In this document: in pieces, positions 10,951 to 24,295 of the stretch
Numbering within the stretch: the first letter of the stretch is position 1
Layout of the letters: each line of letters starts with the position of its first letter
Source: Undaria pinnatifida
Taxonomy: Eukaryota > Sar > Phaeophyceae > Laminariales > Alariaceae
Reading direction: 5' to 3'
Assembly: GCA_012845835.1 (NCBI GenBank)
Contig: JABAKD010000010.1
Coordinates: 14,069,401 to 14,133,400, forward strand
Length of the DNA stretch: 64,000 nucleotides
Made by a program: the position numbers and the translations under genes
The notes under the pieces: generated by a model
Told to the model about the DNA's origin: nothing
The model's database searches: none
The model's input: only the letters and a program-made list of their open reading frames with translations

Positions 10951-11890
10951 TTAAGGAATTAGTGGGGTATTAGTCCGTTTGACCACTTGCACAGGTTAAC
11001 CGATAGCTTACCCAAACTAAGCCTTATAACACTCTCCCCCCCCTGAAACGGCGGGATAGCAGGTCGGCCGGATATACGGCGGACCTGTCAATATCCAAGC
11101 GGTTTCATTCCCTGGGGATACCAAGGAGAGTATTTTTCAAGTTCGACATGGTGAAAATGCCCGAAAAAAGTTTATTCGTGGTGGATGGTGGGGATCGAAC
11201 CCACGACCCGAAAAACTCGTGGTCTGTCGACGACGCCATTTGTTAAGGAATTAGTGGGGTATTAGTCCGTTTGACCACTTGCCAAAGGTTAACCAATAGC
11301 TTACCCAAACTAAGCCTTATAACACTCTCCCCCCCTGGAACGGCGGGATAGCAGGTCGGCCGGATATACGGCGGACCTCTGTCAATATCCAAGCCGTTCC
11401 AGGGGGGGAGAGTGTTATAAGGCTTAGTTTGGGTAAGCTATTATTGGTTAACCTTTGGCAAGTGGTCAAACGGACTAATACCCCACTTACTTATACCTTA
11501 ACAAATGGCGTCGTCGACAGACCATGGGTTTTTGGGTCGTGGGTTCGATCCCCACCATCCGCAATAATAAACTTTTCAGATTTTCCCCATGTCGAACTTG
11601 AAAAATACTCTCCCGGGTATACCCAGGAAAAGAAACGGCTTGGGTAAATGACAGGTCCGCCCGTGTATCCGGCCGACCTGCTATCCCGCCGTTTCAGGGG
11701 GGGGGAGTGTTATAAGGCTTAGTTTGGGTAAGCTATCGGTTAACCGATAGCTTACCCAAACTAAGCCTTATAACACTGGTCGGCCGGATATCCCGCCGTT
11801 TCAGGGGGGGAGAGTGTTATAAGGCTTAGTTTGGGTACGCTATTGGTTAACCTTTTGCAAGTGGTCAAACGGACTAATACCCCACTAATA
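10951..11890. mobile_element. Nested cluster of SINE-like family 1 copies in both orientations
   Basis: At least four partial or complete units lie here: minus-strand pieces at 10951-11240 and 11241-11400, and plus-strand pieces at 11405-11700 and 11780-11893. B-boxes are visible as ggatcgaaccc (minus, about 11191-11201) and ggttcgatccc (plus, about 11542-11552). The head and tail segments match 9697-9996. The units join tail to head in the same order, which suggests multimeric copies later rearranged by inversions. Confidence 0.65.
11706..11777. repeat. 72-bp perfect palindrome of two family 1 heads
   Basis: Two copies of the head agtgttataaggcttagttt (36 bp each, ending ctatcggt) meet head-to-head without any spacer. 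The axis lies between 11741 and 11742 in ggttaacc. Confidence 0.95.
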
Positions 11891-11893
11891 CCT

Positions 11894-14263
11894 CAACACC
11901 CGGGTGATAAATCGATGGTTTGTCAGAAACGCCCAAAATTATCACCGGGGTGTCGTATCCTGTGGGGGGGGTGATTTCTTATGTGCCCGAGTGATATCTT
12001 GTGTTAGTTACGGTATGTATGTGTATCGTGTGGTATTACAACAACGCGCCGGAACCGTCACACAGCCACATCTTTTTTCAGAGACGGGCACAGGCGCAGC
12101 TCACCACGTGTATATATTGTAAAAGTAAAAATACACTCTGGCTGTGAGATCGAAGATTTTGTCGAAACTCATCTTTGCACGCTGTGTGATACTCCGATCG
12201 CGCGTATTACGGGTTGTGTGTCCTCATTAAGGGTGCAGGTCGTCGACTCCCCTTGGAACCACAGTGTAGCTATCAGGGTTAACAGGGTGATGTTATTAAT
12301 ATTATTAGTCAGTCTGTGCGCGGAAACTATAAAACCAGTTTGTATATGTACTGCCGGATAAACGCCTCTCGCGCGCCATATCCATACGCCCGATGCTGCT
12401 GTAGGCTGTATGTAGCTCGTACCAGGTATCATACCCGAAACGAACATCGCCGTCGAACCACTCCGGACACTTTTTTGAGTTTGTGTTGATATAGTCTACT
12501 CGAGTTAAACTACTGCTTGCTGCAAATGTTTTTTTGGCAGAAACCCCACACTAAATTTATAATATAAATATATACTCCTTCTTCTAGTGGTTAAAATAGC
12601 GCCTTGCAGAAAACGTGATATCTCTCCTCATTGAGGACCACAGGTTCGTTTACGCTCCGCATTTGATATATGTGAAGAAAGCTTACATTCATGGCAATTG
12701 TTTTCGTAATACGGCCAGAAAACTCGGATTCATCCTCAACCCAAAAAACACCTCAAGAGGCTAGCTAACGCTGTAAACATCACTCTTGCCATCAACTGGT
12801 TCAACTGGTCAGCCTAAAGCACGCAAGAGTTCTCGCGCCACCGGTGTTGCGCAACATTGAACTTTGGCGGCAATGCCAACCACTACCGATCGGTGCCCAG
12901 CCTTTAACGGAACCCCGCGTTCCTTACAGCGCGAGCACCGCAATGTAGTTGTCCGGGCTACATTTTCAGGCATAATGCCTTCACGGGCTGGAAGCACACA
13001 AGACGTGTACTTTTTAGTTATATATATACTGGCGCGCTGCTACTTGAAAAAAGATCGGCCTGGACGTACACTTTCTTCACAGTGTCATTATCATATGCGG
13101 AGGCAGCGAAGCTGTGGTTTTTTAGGAGATGTAACGCTTTCCGTGAGGCGTGTTTCATAGGCCAAATTCTTATATACTGAAAATATTTCAGCTGCTGAGG
13201 AACAGAAATTATTATACAAAAAAAGAGGAAAAAAGTGTAGTTACATTATGGTTTGCGCGGCCTCTTCACGTGTTCAAGTACGCTAAACCTGTGCGCGTCC
13301 ACAGCATAATAGTCTCTTGAATTACTGCAACCCTCCACAACTGCTCTGCATCGAGTCCAACGTACAATGGCCAGCCATGTCGGTCCCGTGGTCCTGATTA
13401 AATCGTACCAGGTACAGGTATACCGCACCCGTTATGTCACACCTGTCCACGCTTGGAACCAGTCCCATGCCATCTAACTGTTACCAGGTAACCAGTTCCA
13501 CTGGTACTCGTAGAGCCATTGACTGAAGCGGGTAAAACCAGTACTGCAGAGAGTCCAACCAGTCCCCCCAGGTCCCTCCCATTTTTCAGGCCCCTCATAC
13601 CCACGTCCCACACCCAATTTAAGCTTCAAACCAGAGCCAATGTTACTCGTAGATCAACGGAACACACACGGATGGTTTGACCTTTCAGAAACCGCAAAAC
13701 ACGTTTCACACCTAGCTCAAAACGACTCGTGCTACGATCGAGGTGCACCGCTTTTTTCTGAGATTCCTCAATTTGGGAGCTCAAGACACGTCTTAACCCA
13801 AAAAACTGATTTGGAGAAGAATAAAAACTACTGCACCGGATGAAAAATACCATGGTCCCTAGGTACACACGAAAGAATCGTGCGAAAAATATGTCCTATT
13901 CCCGACGATTTGGGGTTAAGAAGCTCCGTCATTCAGAAACCATTTCACACGAAAACTGCTATCTCCATTGTAGCATGTGCCCCAGGGAGATTTTCGACAA
14001 CAGTGTGGGCGCACTTCTAAACGAGTTAAGACCCACTGCCTCCCACGGGACGCATTACGCCCTTCTATATGTACACCGTGCTGGCATCGGCCGCTGTCTT
14101 TATAATGTCACACGCATGGTTCAAACCCCTCTTTCGTCGCTCATTGTTGTGCGCCTTCTTCTCTGAAGTCTATGGTTCAACCCCCGCTTGAATCCACTAC
14201 GACGTGTGCATCGCTCGTTGTTGTGCACCTTCTCTCTTCTGGAGTCGTGGGCATCTATCTTGC
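11894..14263. other. Intergenic region with a dispersed repeat and a tRNA-like fragment
   Basis: No exon is supported. About 12124-12345 belongs to a dispersed repeat (ctgtgagatcgaagat through gatactccgatcgcg to cagtctgtgcgc) also present at 25678-25868, 58930-59117 (minus) and in part at 49785-49880 (minus). About 12581-12660 reads like a decayed tRNA: ctagtggttaaaatagcgcc as D-arm and aggttcgtttacgct as T-arm. The rest shows no structure I can name. The 3' end of the hydrolase gene lies at 14264. Confidence 0.5.
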
Positions 14264-15954
14264 TTACGCCAGCGCCTTGAGCCAAGGTAAAAGCGCTGAG
14301 ATCATTGTATCAGGCGGAGGAAAGGGGGAGAAGGGGGTGTCGTGAGGTCATTCTCGGCTCTAGGCATCTTCGTGCTCCCCTTGCACCTTGCGTCCATTTC
14401 ACTATTGCGATGTCTTGCTATGGCGGGCAAAACCCACCACGGGTTGAGTAACTTTGGCCTTTCACGACCGCACAATAATCCCGCACTATTTTTTTTTCAA
14501 ACTGGTCTCCGAAAACGAGGGCACAGTTGTTTTACGGCTTAAAACACAGCAGCAAACGCTTTCCCCAGCGGCCAAGACTCTACAGTTAGACCTCCATGAA
14601 ACCACGATCGATTGCATATTACCAAACGAAAAAAAAACATGCGGTACGTAAGCACACCTTCGTGGCACTCCTCCGGGCTCTCGTCGTGGGGGCAGTGCCC
14701 TGTTTCGGGCAGAACAACGAGTTCGAAAGTCTCGAGGTGCTGGCCGAGAGATGCACCCGCGTGCGTTCCGGTGTTGAGCGGAGTCCACGGGTCGGCTTCG
14801 CCCCACAGAGCAAGCACCTGCATGAACGGTCGAGTTTCGGTTGGGACTTAAGGGAGAAACATGACGAACGTAAACAGTGAATACAGCATCAGCTACACGG
14901 AGCTACATATGCTGCTGAGGGCAAAGAAAAATGTGCTTTATGTCGGAGCACAATGCAATGATTGGCACGACACGCCCGTAGCAAGGCCTCTCGAATGCTG
15001 CACGCTAACATTATTGAACCATGGACGGAAAAACTACAGTTCTTAGTTGCTATGTCGCTATTCAGGGGCCCCAAAAAGGACGAGCGACAGCTAGTGCGAC
15101 AAGAAATTCCCGTTACGTACATATTGCTAGTGCTGCCGTCGCAGTTGATGCCCACAACGTGTAGCAATTGAGAGCGGCAGAGAAGTTGATCGCCCTCTGC
15201 AGCATGCGTCAGTCATGCGTACTTGCTGTCTATTACCCTGCCCTTCTGTACGCAACAGCCCTGCGTACTTGCAGCGAGACTCCTGCCCTTTTTCCAGCGT
15301 AACTTGCTCATTCACGCCTACTACACGGCGCACAACGGTAATCTGTATATATATACTTCGAAGTACGAAAAAATAAAGTATACCCTGGTATATGGCATAC
15401 ACCCAACGAAACCGGAACACGCCCAAGGTAATATTATATTGGTACCAAAATAACACACGAAGGAAAAACAAATAACTGCTGTTATCCTTACGTCGCACTT
15501 CGGAAGCATATCCTACCCCGGTACCCCGAGCTGCAAGCGTTCATGAGGGACATACGTCCCCTGTGGCTGTGTGCGATCTGGGTCATGCCAGATCTGGCAC
15601 GAGAGGTAAGCACTTAGCAGATGTTTCTCTGCCGTTGCGGTCAAGTTTCAAGCTCCGCAGAGCTGATGACAAAAAGATGCCCCAAGGGCTGTGGCGTGTT
15701 AAAATATTAGCAGCGCGGTCTCAAAGAAGAGACGAAGAAGGAAGAGTGGTGCCGTTGAGTTGAGTGAGAGTGTGCGGGGTGCATCCTCGATCGATCACAG
15801 CCCAAGACCCTATGAAAGCGTACGAACCACCCTAAAAAGCAAGCGGTGTGATTACCCCAAAAAAAATACAAAACACCACGGTTCAACCGTAAGCTCCAAC
15901 CGACATTTTAGGATTCCGCCGCAATCTACAATATACGATCTACTAGATTCGCAT

Positions 15955-15986
<32 letters not shown>

Positions 15987-18900
15987 GCACACTTTTACTT
16001 TCCAGCTTCTGGACAAGCCGTGGTCACAGGTGTCATCCCTTCTCCTCCCCGGTTCTTGCCTTCAATTTTTATCGCGCATAGGGTTCAGCAATCCCACTGC
16101 TCGTCGATTGTACATCGAGTGTTGCTAACTCACGCTCTCGCGCTTTCCGCAAGTCAATTTGTCCACAAGAAAAAGTCCCAACGAATTTATACGAGTATGC
16201 ACTCGGCGGGGCTCGAACTCACGAAACTGACCTATACCAGGCTCGAGGATAACCTGATACGCCACCGGGGCGACCGGTATGATCCTTTAACCCTACGAGG
16301 TACGTATGTATCTGGTACTTATGTATGATACGTACGTACATACTAGATTCGCATGATCCTATGATCCTACGAGGTGCGTGTGTATCTGGTACTTATGTAT
16401 GATACGTACGTACATATCACACTCCTTGCACTGGTATCGCCGAAGCGCCTCGTGCTCTCCGTACCAAAGGCTAGCACCTATCCTCAACAACGAACCGATC
16501 CGATACTCTCTGAACATGTCTACGTACTAACTTGTGTATACCAGTCGTGTATAACAGCGCGTCATGCTGCTGCGTCCTACCAGGCACGAGCTACGTATAC
16601 CAGACGACGACGTATGATATGTTAACGACAGCGCAATCGATAGGTTACGATGGAATATCTGGTACTCCGTTGTATTATTAACATTAATAGTAGCAAGGTA
16701 ACTATCCTCAACAAGCGTCTCGTGTGGCAGTCGCTGAAATCGTCACTGTTCCGTCCACGCTTCTCCCCTCTGAACTCCCGAAGCTATACACTGCAGGATC
16801 CCTAATATACATGAAAAACAACAGCGTAACACGATTGCCAGGCTGATACTTACAGGAATACAAGAAATACGGGAGCCGTTATACTGAACTTGTTATTAAC
16901 AGTGTGGAACCCACCCTCGCCCAAAACGTGAAACCCGACCTGCTGGGTCCGGATTATGTTTCCTATCGCAGTGCGAGTAGGTGTCCTGTACTGAAATAGC
17001 AACCTCGACTATTTCTGTACCTTGGTGTCCTTAATGTTCTTCAACAGGGACGCCGGAGTAGGCCCCGGCGGCCCCGTGAAGACCTTGAGAAACACCTCGC
17101 ACGCACCCTCGTCGTCACTCGGAGTTATCAACCTAAAAGTGCGCGGAACATAGCGGGCAGCGGGGACGAGGGCATACTTCGTGAAAATTCAGCACAACGG
17201 GCAGCAACAGCCACCTGGCTAAACTTAAAACCTTTTATACAGCACCGCACCAACTATTCCACGCATAATTCAAGAAGTTTGTCCCGAAAACTGAATAGGG
17301 TGCGGTTCTAAAGGGCTTAATCCGTTTTCCTACTGAAAAATGATCCACACTAATTCTACAAAGTTTGTCCAAAAACACGTAGTTCTAAAGGACAGTAAAT
17401 GACGCCTCCGCATTTAGCAAACCCGCAGCCGCTTCAACAACGGTGATATCGAAAGCTATTACAAAACGGAGAGGGGATCGGACACACATTTACTTGTTCC
17501 CTTTCCAGGTGGAATATATGTACTGGTAGGCGACAGCACTTCTGCTGTGTCTGCGACATACATACTCGACAAATGGCGATGGGCTTTTTATCTCGTTTCA
17601 AGTTTTCAACAGCTGTTGTTGCTGCTGACAGGCCGGTACCTTGACCGCCAATGACACATGCTATGTAACAGTAGAGGTACACCCTTTCTTTTTGCCCTCT
17701 GAGGGTGGTGACTTAACGCCTTAACAACTGGAAACCCGTTTTGGGGAAAAAATAACTTCGATTTAGTATAGGGAGGGGTTGAGGGGCTCTAAAGGAGTTA
17801 AGGACCTCTATACCTTCACCCAAAAAACGATTTTGGGATAAACTGAAAGTGCAATCCGATGAAGAAACCCGTGGGTGGCCCGGGAAAAAAATAGAAAACA
17901 ATCACTTTGCAAAACGAGAACGACATTCCGACGATTTTGGGTTGAAAAGGAATACTCTAGCCAAAAAGAGGTATACCCTGATACCTCTATCGTTAGCACG
18001 CGTCCAACCGACGCGCAAAAGACGCCTGTTACGAAGGGGGCACAGTACCTCTTTTGGGGCTAAAACGTTTCTGACTGACGCGGCTCCTCAACTACATAAA
18101 CTAGACTAATAAGTTGTGCGTATGAAGGCGTGCTACTCTAGGGGTACAGCAGTACCTCTTTTGGCCAAACCGTGCTACGATGGGGATACAGTACCTCTTT
18201 CCGGCCAAAACAATTCAGACTGAGGGGCTCTTCAACTAGATCAACTAGGCTAACCAAATTTTCGTATGGAGGCGTGCTACCGTGGGGGCGCAGTACCTCT
18301 TTTTGACCAAACTATGCTTCCGACTGACGGGGCTCCTCAACGAATCACTACATCACATCACCCAATACCGTTACTAGTCAAACCCGTTGGGATGACATTT
18401 TGTGTTTTACAATGTCGTTCGGTCTAAACCCAGGCCTCGGGAGTGTTCGTCGGGTCAAACTTCCTCAAGCGACGAGTCTCGGAACTTCAAGTACAGCCCT
18501 CTACCAAAGGATGAATAAAAAATGTGCCAGGTACCATGTTACTTATTGTACACCAGGTACGTTTGTCTAGGCATGTGATTGCGGATCGATTGGGACTTCG
18601 ACAGGAAATACACTCTCCCATCTTATTTAAAACAGACTTGTCAGGGTTCCAAAAACATTGGGTCACCAGGCTGCACTCCACACTCGGAACAAAACAACGG
18701 GGAGGAGGGGTGCTGGTGGTGGTGGGGGCGAAGCAGGGGAAACGGCAACGATTGTGGGGAAGGCTCACATCTTGACGAGTTCGTCGTCTACGACATCCTT
18801 GCAGTACACCTGCTTCAACACGCTGCGGACGTTATCCTCCGTTCGGAAGTTCGCAAAAAACTTAGGACCGAAGAAAGGCCCGAAGACCTGAACGGAGCGG

Positions 18901-21900
18901 AGAGCGGAAATACGATCGACGGTGTCAGAAGAGCCCTGGCTGAGGGAAGGGCAAAGTCTCGGACAGATCAACGATGGCTCTTAAAACAGCCTAAAAAACA
19001 AACACCATGACCAATACTATCCAAGCTACATACTATACAAAAAAAAACAGACAGGATGATAAAACATATCCGAAGTTTAAAACACGGGACAGGCAAATAA
19101 CGGAAACATTGTAATCGGCACGCGTCTCGAGCACTGCACGCCGTCAACTTCGGATAGAGCTTGGCGGGTAGCAGCCTTAAACATAGCAAGTTGCGTAACA
19201 TAATTCGCGGTGCGGGCACGTCAAGCACGAAGCTCAAGCCAAAAACCAAAAAGAACTACGTGGCTGAAAAAAAAATAGCCAGCACATACACCAAGGGAGC
19301 ACCGTCGTGACTTCGCCTAATTTATTGGAGCTTTGACAGAAAGAGCAAGGGTCATTCGCAACGACCACGAAAAACGACCATTCGTGGCCAATACTCTCGG
19401 TTCGTGACGAATTTATGATTGGGAACTAGCGTTATTTCACGTTTTCTATAACAAATAAGTCACGTGGTCGTGACGCCAGTTGTCAAGGGGATTCTTCAAC
19501 ATTTTTCATGGCCAACGATTGGTGAATAATATCACGATATCACGATTAGCGAAAACGCCACGTTTTTTTGTTTCAAGGTTCGTGATTTCTTTTGAATTGG
19601 TCGCGATTGGTCTTAAAAACCAACGCGAGCGAGCACAGCGACGACAACACGACCAAAGCATCGAAAGACCAGAAGACTACGCCCGCAAGCCGGCAAACGC
19701 TCCAACGTAAAGCTTCCATGCTGCTGCAATGAAACCCACCACATTGTTGAAGAACCACATCACCGGAAGCATGTAGAACGGGAGTTCCGACTCTCGGAAA
19801 CTCACGAGCCCCCCCGCCGTGTTAAACAGAACCGACCCACGGACCTGGCATGCAGTACAATGAAAAAAATGGTGAATACGACGAAAAAAAAAAAGTGTGG
19901 CGAAAACAAATGACCATCCCTTGCTCTGCAAAAAACAAACGCGCGATAGTTAACGTCAGAATATATGTTTGCGCCACTACGATAGCCACAAAGTGCTGTG
20001 CGCGCTAAGGACGAGGACGTGGGCAACTTCAGGAACCAGGTGGGTGTAAAGACGGGGACAAGCTGAAAAATATACAGGCTGGCCAGAACCACCACCCGCG
20101 GTGCACGTTGGAGGGGCATTCGTCAACCGCAACCGCGTGTGGGCCGCGCATTCGCACGGGAAGGTGGCCAGTGGTAGCATCGAGCCGCCTGTGTGACCGG
20201 GTCGTAGCCCCCGCCGCACGCCGAAACAAGGTGCCAAAAACAATGCGCAGCGGGGCGTAGCCCCTATTATGACCTACCCGTATAAGGGGCTTTTGAAACG
20301 CAGTTCAACGTCCCAGTATCTCACGTGTTTAGGCTCAGACTGGTACCTACGATTAACAGTGTAGCTTGCAAGGCTTTGTATTGAGCCCCGCGTATTGGTT
20401 CGCCCCCCCCGAGTCCTGTCACGGTAGGGCTAACAACGAAGTTGTTCTGGGCCCCGTCATATGAGGAGCTCAATGAGGAGCTCTATACCTCACCCCAGAC
20501 ACTGGCTATAACCCCTTTAGAGCTCCAAAACCCCTCCTTAACTCCAAGTAAATTTTTCGAAAAAAACGGGTTTCCAGTAGTAAAGGCGTTAAAGGAGAAT
20601 TGAAACTTGCATCCCGATGAACAATCCCATGGTACTAGGTTGTCAGAATATAAATACTACGCTTTGTAAAGATTCGTTACATGTTTTGAAGGCCATGGTT
20701 TAGGTTCCACCGCATTGTCTCAGGTTGTATATCGAAAAATAACGTCAAGCACAACATGGGATTATGGAGATATCGGGTAGATATTTCAATGAAAATCCCC
20801 GTCAGAAGCATCTTAGGTAAAAAGTGCAAACGCTATCCTAGCACGTTTCCGGGAGCCGACCCGGCAGACGTCCGTTCGCGCTCTGTACCACGTCTCACCT
20901 TCCGACTCCCCTGCAGACTCTCCGTGAGCATGAGCGTCAGAAGTCCACCGATGGAGTTTCCCATCACCACCCACTGCTCGCTCGCATCCCGAGACTTTTC
21001 CGTGATAAACTCTGTTAGCATCTCCTGCCACAGCTCCAGCGAGAACTGACAGGACCACCAGAGATATAGGTGAAGACATCGGGACGAACCGGGGAGCGGG
21101 GACAGCAAGTATTAAACATTTTACTTCTGCAAAAATTACCCCACTCTACATTCAAGTAGTTTGCCTCCAAAAACGTTGGTACAGTTCTTAACCCTTTTAA
21201 AATCGGCTACACGTTTTTTAGGGAAACAACACTTGGTAGTTGTATGGGAAAATGTTTTCAGCTATGAGAGGGTTAAAGGGTTACACGCATTCCGGCGCCC
21301 CAGAGCCATGGAATGGGCGGGGGCAGAGACACACGTGTGACTGCTGTGTTATTCGTGCTACTGGCGGTCAGGCATTGCGGAATTGATCAAGTTCGGAGGA
21401 ACCCGCGAGGTTTCAATTTCAATCTCACCGAGGCATGGTGCCGCATTAGTCGCCTTCACAGCAGCATCATGTTAATAGTCCAGTAGCATCACATTAATAG
21501 TGCAGCCGACACGAGAAGGCGCACAAAATCTTGCCGTGTGACGCTGTGCCACATCAAGCAAAGAGTCACAAACGAGACGCGATACCACAGCAGAGTATAT
21601 CTACGGTCCACGGTATCTATGGTACGGTATCTACAGTTTACTGCATTCCCGGTCTACGATATATCCGATCTACGATATATCCGATCTACGGTATCTCCGG
21701 TCTACGGTATCTCCGGCCTACGATGTCTCCGATCTACGGTATCTTTGGTATACGGTATCTCCGACTTGAACGGAAAACCAGTACAGTCTCAACGATAACA
21801 TAATGAGGAACGCCCACCTACATCGCTCCTTCCCCCCCACCTCGACATCCTTGGGCTTGTCGCTCGCCCCAAAGCCGAGGAGGTCAACCGCGTACACTCG

Positions 21901-24295
21901 GTAGCCCTCGCTAACCAGCACGGGAATGTTCTTGCGGAAGTGGCCGACCGAAGCGCCGAAGCCGTGGATCAACAGGATAGGCGGAGCGTCCTTTGGCCCT
22001 TTGGTTGCAGGCAGATACGTGTAGATGAGGGTATCAGGATTTTATATACGGGTAATTTTTTTCCAGTGAACACGTACAAACGCGCGGCCGGATTATCACG
22101 CAGCTTGCAAAGTTGAATCTTGAAATCAACCTGCCGGACTCAAAGCCGACGTATTTGAACTATTTTCAAAAAGCCCGGCAGGTGTGAGTTCGACCGCTTG
22201 AATGGTCACCACTCAGATATTGCCAGCTGCGAGCTACGCCGGCAGCGGGTATATAATTGTAGTGCAAGAAAAACTCAACATTAGATTGGGGTGTTGTACT
22301 GCACTGTAAGGCGTTACTTGGATATGCAACTACCGGTGCAGGTAGTGTGGCAGGTAGCGTGGACATCTGTGCAGTGAGCTGAGAGAGGTGCATTCTCTGT
22401 TTTTTAAACAGTGCAAGAACCAATCAATATGGCTTCTTGGCTGTGAACTGCTGTGTTGTAAGGCGGTTTACTTGGACTAGCGACCGCCAGTGCAGGCAGC
22501 GGGGGCATCTGTGCTATGAGCGATTTTCTACCCAAACCTCTACTCAGCGCTTACTACTGCGTGTCCTACCGCTGCAACGCCGTCAGAGGGCAGACCCTCG
22601 TACGCAGTCATGGCGCAAGCAAGACGAGATGGCGGAGTCGGGTGCCGGGTTCGGAGCTGGTGCGATTTTGAAGAGGCGTCAACTATTAGTAGAATATGCA
22701 ACTGCTGTAAGCCATGTACGATACGAAACGCTGGACCTGGCCGTAAGAGGCTTTTACCACACCCACGAAATAAGGTGGCGTTATAGGTGGCCGTTTGTGT
22801 CGTTTTCGCTGCCGGTCAAGAGACGCAACTGCGAAGCGTTGACATATGGATTGCTATATTGCCTCTTTCTCGTGAGGAGGTCACCCCGCACTCTACGGCG
22901 TTAGACCCTCAGAACGTACCGCTGCGTTGCGACGAATGGACGCAATGTGAGAAACGCTGGAATTATTTACCACCACCGCCGCCACCAACAACACTACCAC
23001 CACCACCACCACCACCACCACCACCACCACCACCACCACCACCACCACCACCACCACCGCCACTACCACCACTACCACCACGCCGCCGCCGCCACCGCCG
23101 CCATCACCGCCACTGCCACCACTACAACTACGAGCACGTCGAAAGGGTACTAGTAGAATAAGAAAGTGCGACACGCTCACCCTCGACCCTGAAATTGATC
23201 TCGTGATCCCGCCATCGCCACGTCTCATAGACTCGCTGAAATCCCTCGCCTTGCGGAACTCCGGCCAACGTGGGCGCCTTATCTATGCCACCCGCCGATT
23301 GCGCCGCGCATTCCAACAGCGCTAACCTTCGCGACGCAGCGGTCGGGTGCCGGAGTGTCCACGACTGCCTTGTTGCCTCAACAGTCGAGTATCTGCCAGT
23401 GTCTGCAAGGGCAATGTACCGTAGTGGGCGGGAGGTGGGTCGATGGTCCGGATGATGTTGCCGACGGTGATGCAGTGCCGCTTGTGTCTCAGGCCCGGTT
23501 GGTAGATTAAAACCGGCTGATAAAAACCGTTGAAGCAGTTAGCCTACAAGCTACCGGGTACAGCAGGACGTGTTACAACGGTATGCACCTGTGTACGTCG
23601 AGGTGCGGGAACTCAAGAAGTTTTCGCAGGACGCACCAAAAACTCAAGAACAACCGATGCAAACAAACCTTGAAACAAACGACGCACACCGTACTCGTAC
23701 AATAGCAGCACGTGATCACGTTGTACCAGGTACAGGCACCATTCACGGTAGCTTCGGAATATGAGGGGTCCAGACATCCAGACATCAACACACTACGGTG
23801 CGGGCAACAAAAGCACAAAGCAAAGGAATGACTGCCTCGTGCCGATGGTTATTGATGCTGTGTGTCGCACGAGTACGAAAACATCATCCACCATCGTCAT
23901 TCGTCATCGCTTGAAACTGGGAATCCCAGAATCGATAAACTAGTAGTTGAGATCGCTGCTGTGCAAGGACGATCTGAGAATCCTGTACTGCTCTCTTCTA
24001 CGTACACTCTCAAATACAAGTGCGGGCACAACAACCGATAGCAGCAGTAACGATTCTAGAGGATAAGGTGCTACCAGGTACATGGCAGGAGTGAGCTGTT
24101 GAAGTCTGCTGGATGGATCCGAGAGCAGCGAGTGAGGTGGCGAACAAGAATTCGAAATCTCCAGGAAACGGAAGATCCTGTGAACGCCGAGTACGTACCT
24201 GGGCTGGAGGTCAACCCTGGCTTGCATAGTGGAGAGACGAAGGCAGAGACCGACACCAACCAGGCGGTGCCAGTAATAATTCGGAGGCAAGGCAT
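14264..24295 (-). CDS. Plastid alpha/beta hydrolase, pheophytinase/chlorophyll dephytylase-like, nine exons, 356 aa
   Basis: Minus-strand exons: 24295-24199, 23321-23181, 21998-21841, 21045-20899, 19844-19740, 18887-18769, 17132-17021, 14817-14658 and 14295-14264. All are GT-AG and all phases match, giving 356 aa with a TAA stop. Residues 1-22 form a signal peptide ending SVSA-FVSP, the AF-type plastid motif. Residues 91-96 (HGFGAS) form the oxyanion loop. The nucleophile elbow is GNSIGG with Ser163; the acid is Asp302 in WGEADPWTP; the base is His334 in ETGHCPHDESPE. Exon 5 (VLFNTAGGLVSF) and exon 6 (FFGPKFFANFRTEDNVRSVL) form the lid region. The closest family known to me is the plastid group containing CLD1 and pheophytinase, which remove phytol from chlorophyll pigments; other esterase roles are possible. 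The last exon has 32 bp and ends ALLPWLKALA. Introns hold microsatellites and a SINE. Confidence 0.9.
15961..16278 (-). mobile_element. Full-length tRNA-derived SINE (family 2) in hydrolase intron 7
   Basis: On the minus strand the head reads gtcgccccggtggcgtatca, with A-box TGGCGTATCAGG and B-box AGTTCGAGCCC, a convincing tRNA-like start. The body of about 200 bp is followed by a poly(A) tail (poly-T at 15961-15986 on the plus strand). The sequence aggatcat flanks both the head (about 16279-16287) and the tail (about 15953-15960) as a target-site duplication. The same family occurs at 50769-51064. Orientation is the same as the host gene, so it lies in the sense direction within the intron. 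Confidence 0.85.
18030..18345. repeat. Tandem repeat of about 110-150 bp in hydrolase intron 6
   Basis: Three to four degenerate units share cagtacctcttt, gactgacggggctcctcaac and ggaggcgtgctac. They lie in the intron between exons 6 and 7 of the hydrolase gene. Confidence 0.7.
21600..21775. repeat. 15-bp minisatellite in hydrolase intron 3
   Basis: About ten copies of a 15-bp unit close to ctacggtatctccgg, with single-base variants (cgatatatccgat, cgatgtctccgat). Frames across it look protein-like (DLRYIRSTVSPVYGISG), but only because the period is a multiple of three. Confidence 0.9.
22970..23115. repeat. (CCA)n microsatellite in hydrolase intron 2
   Basis: A run of cca/ccg triplets. Poly-Pro, poly-His and poly-Val frames across it are repeat artefacts. 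Confidence 0.95.

Noticed and set aside
12581-12660. tRNA gene
   Set aside because: D-arm and T-arm-like strings exist, but the acceptor stem does not pair and the T-loop sequence is altered; kept only as a decayed fragment.
12809-12997. Alternative last exon of the hydrolase (ending ARELLRALG)
   Set aside because: The acceptor and phase fit, but the exon at 14264-14295 is nearer and matches the family's expected short terminal helix.
21538-21798. Protein-like frame with RSTVSPVYGISGLR repeats
   Set aside because: It is the translation of a 15-bp minisatellite in an intron.
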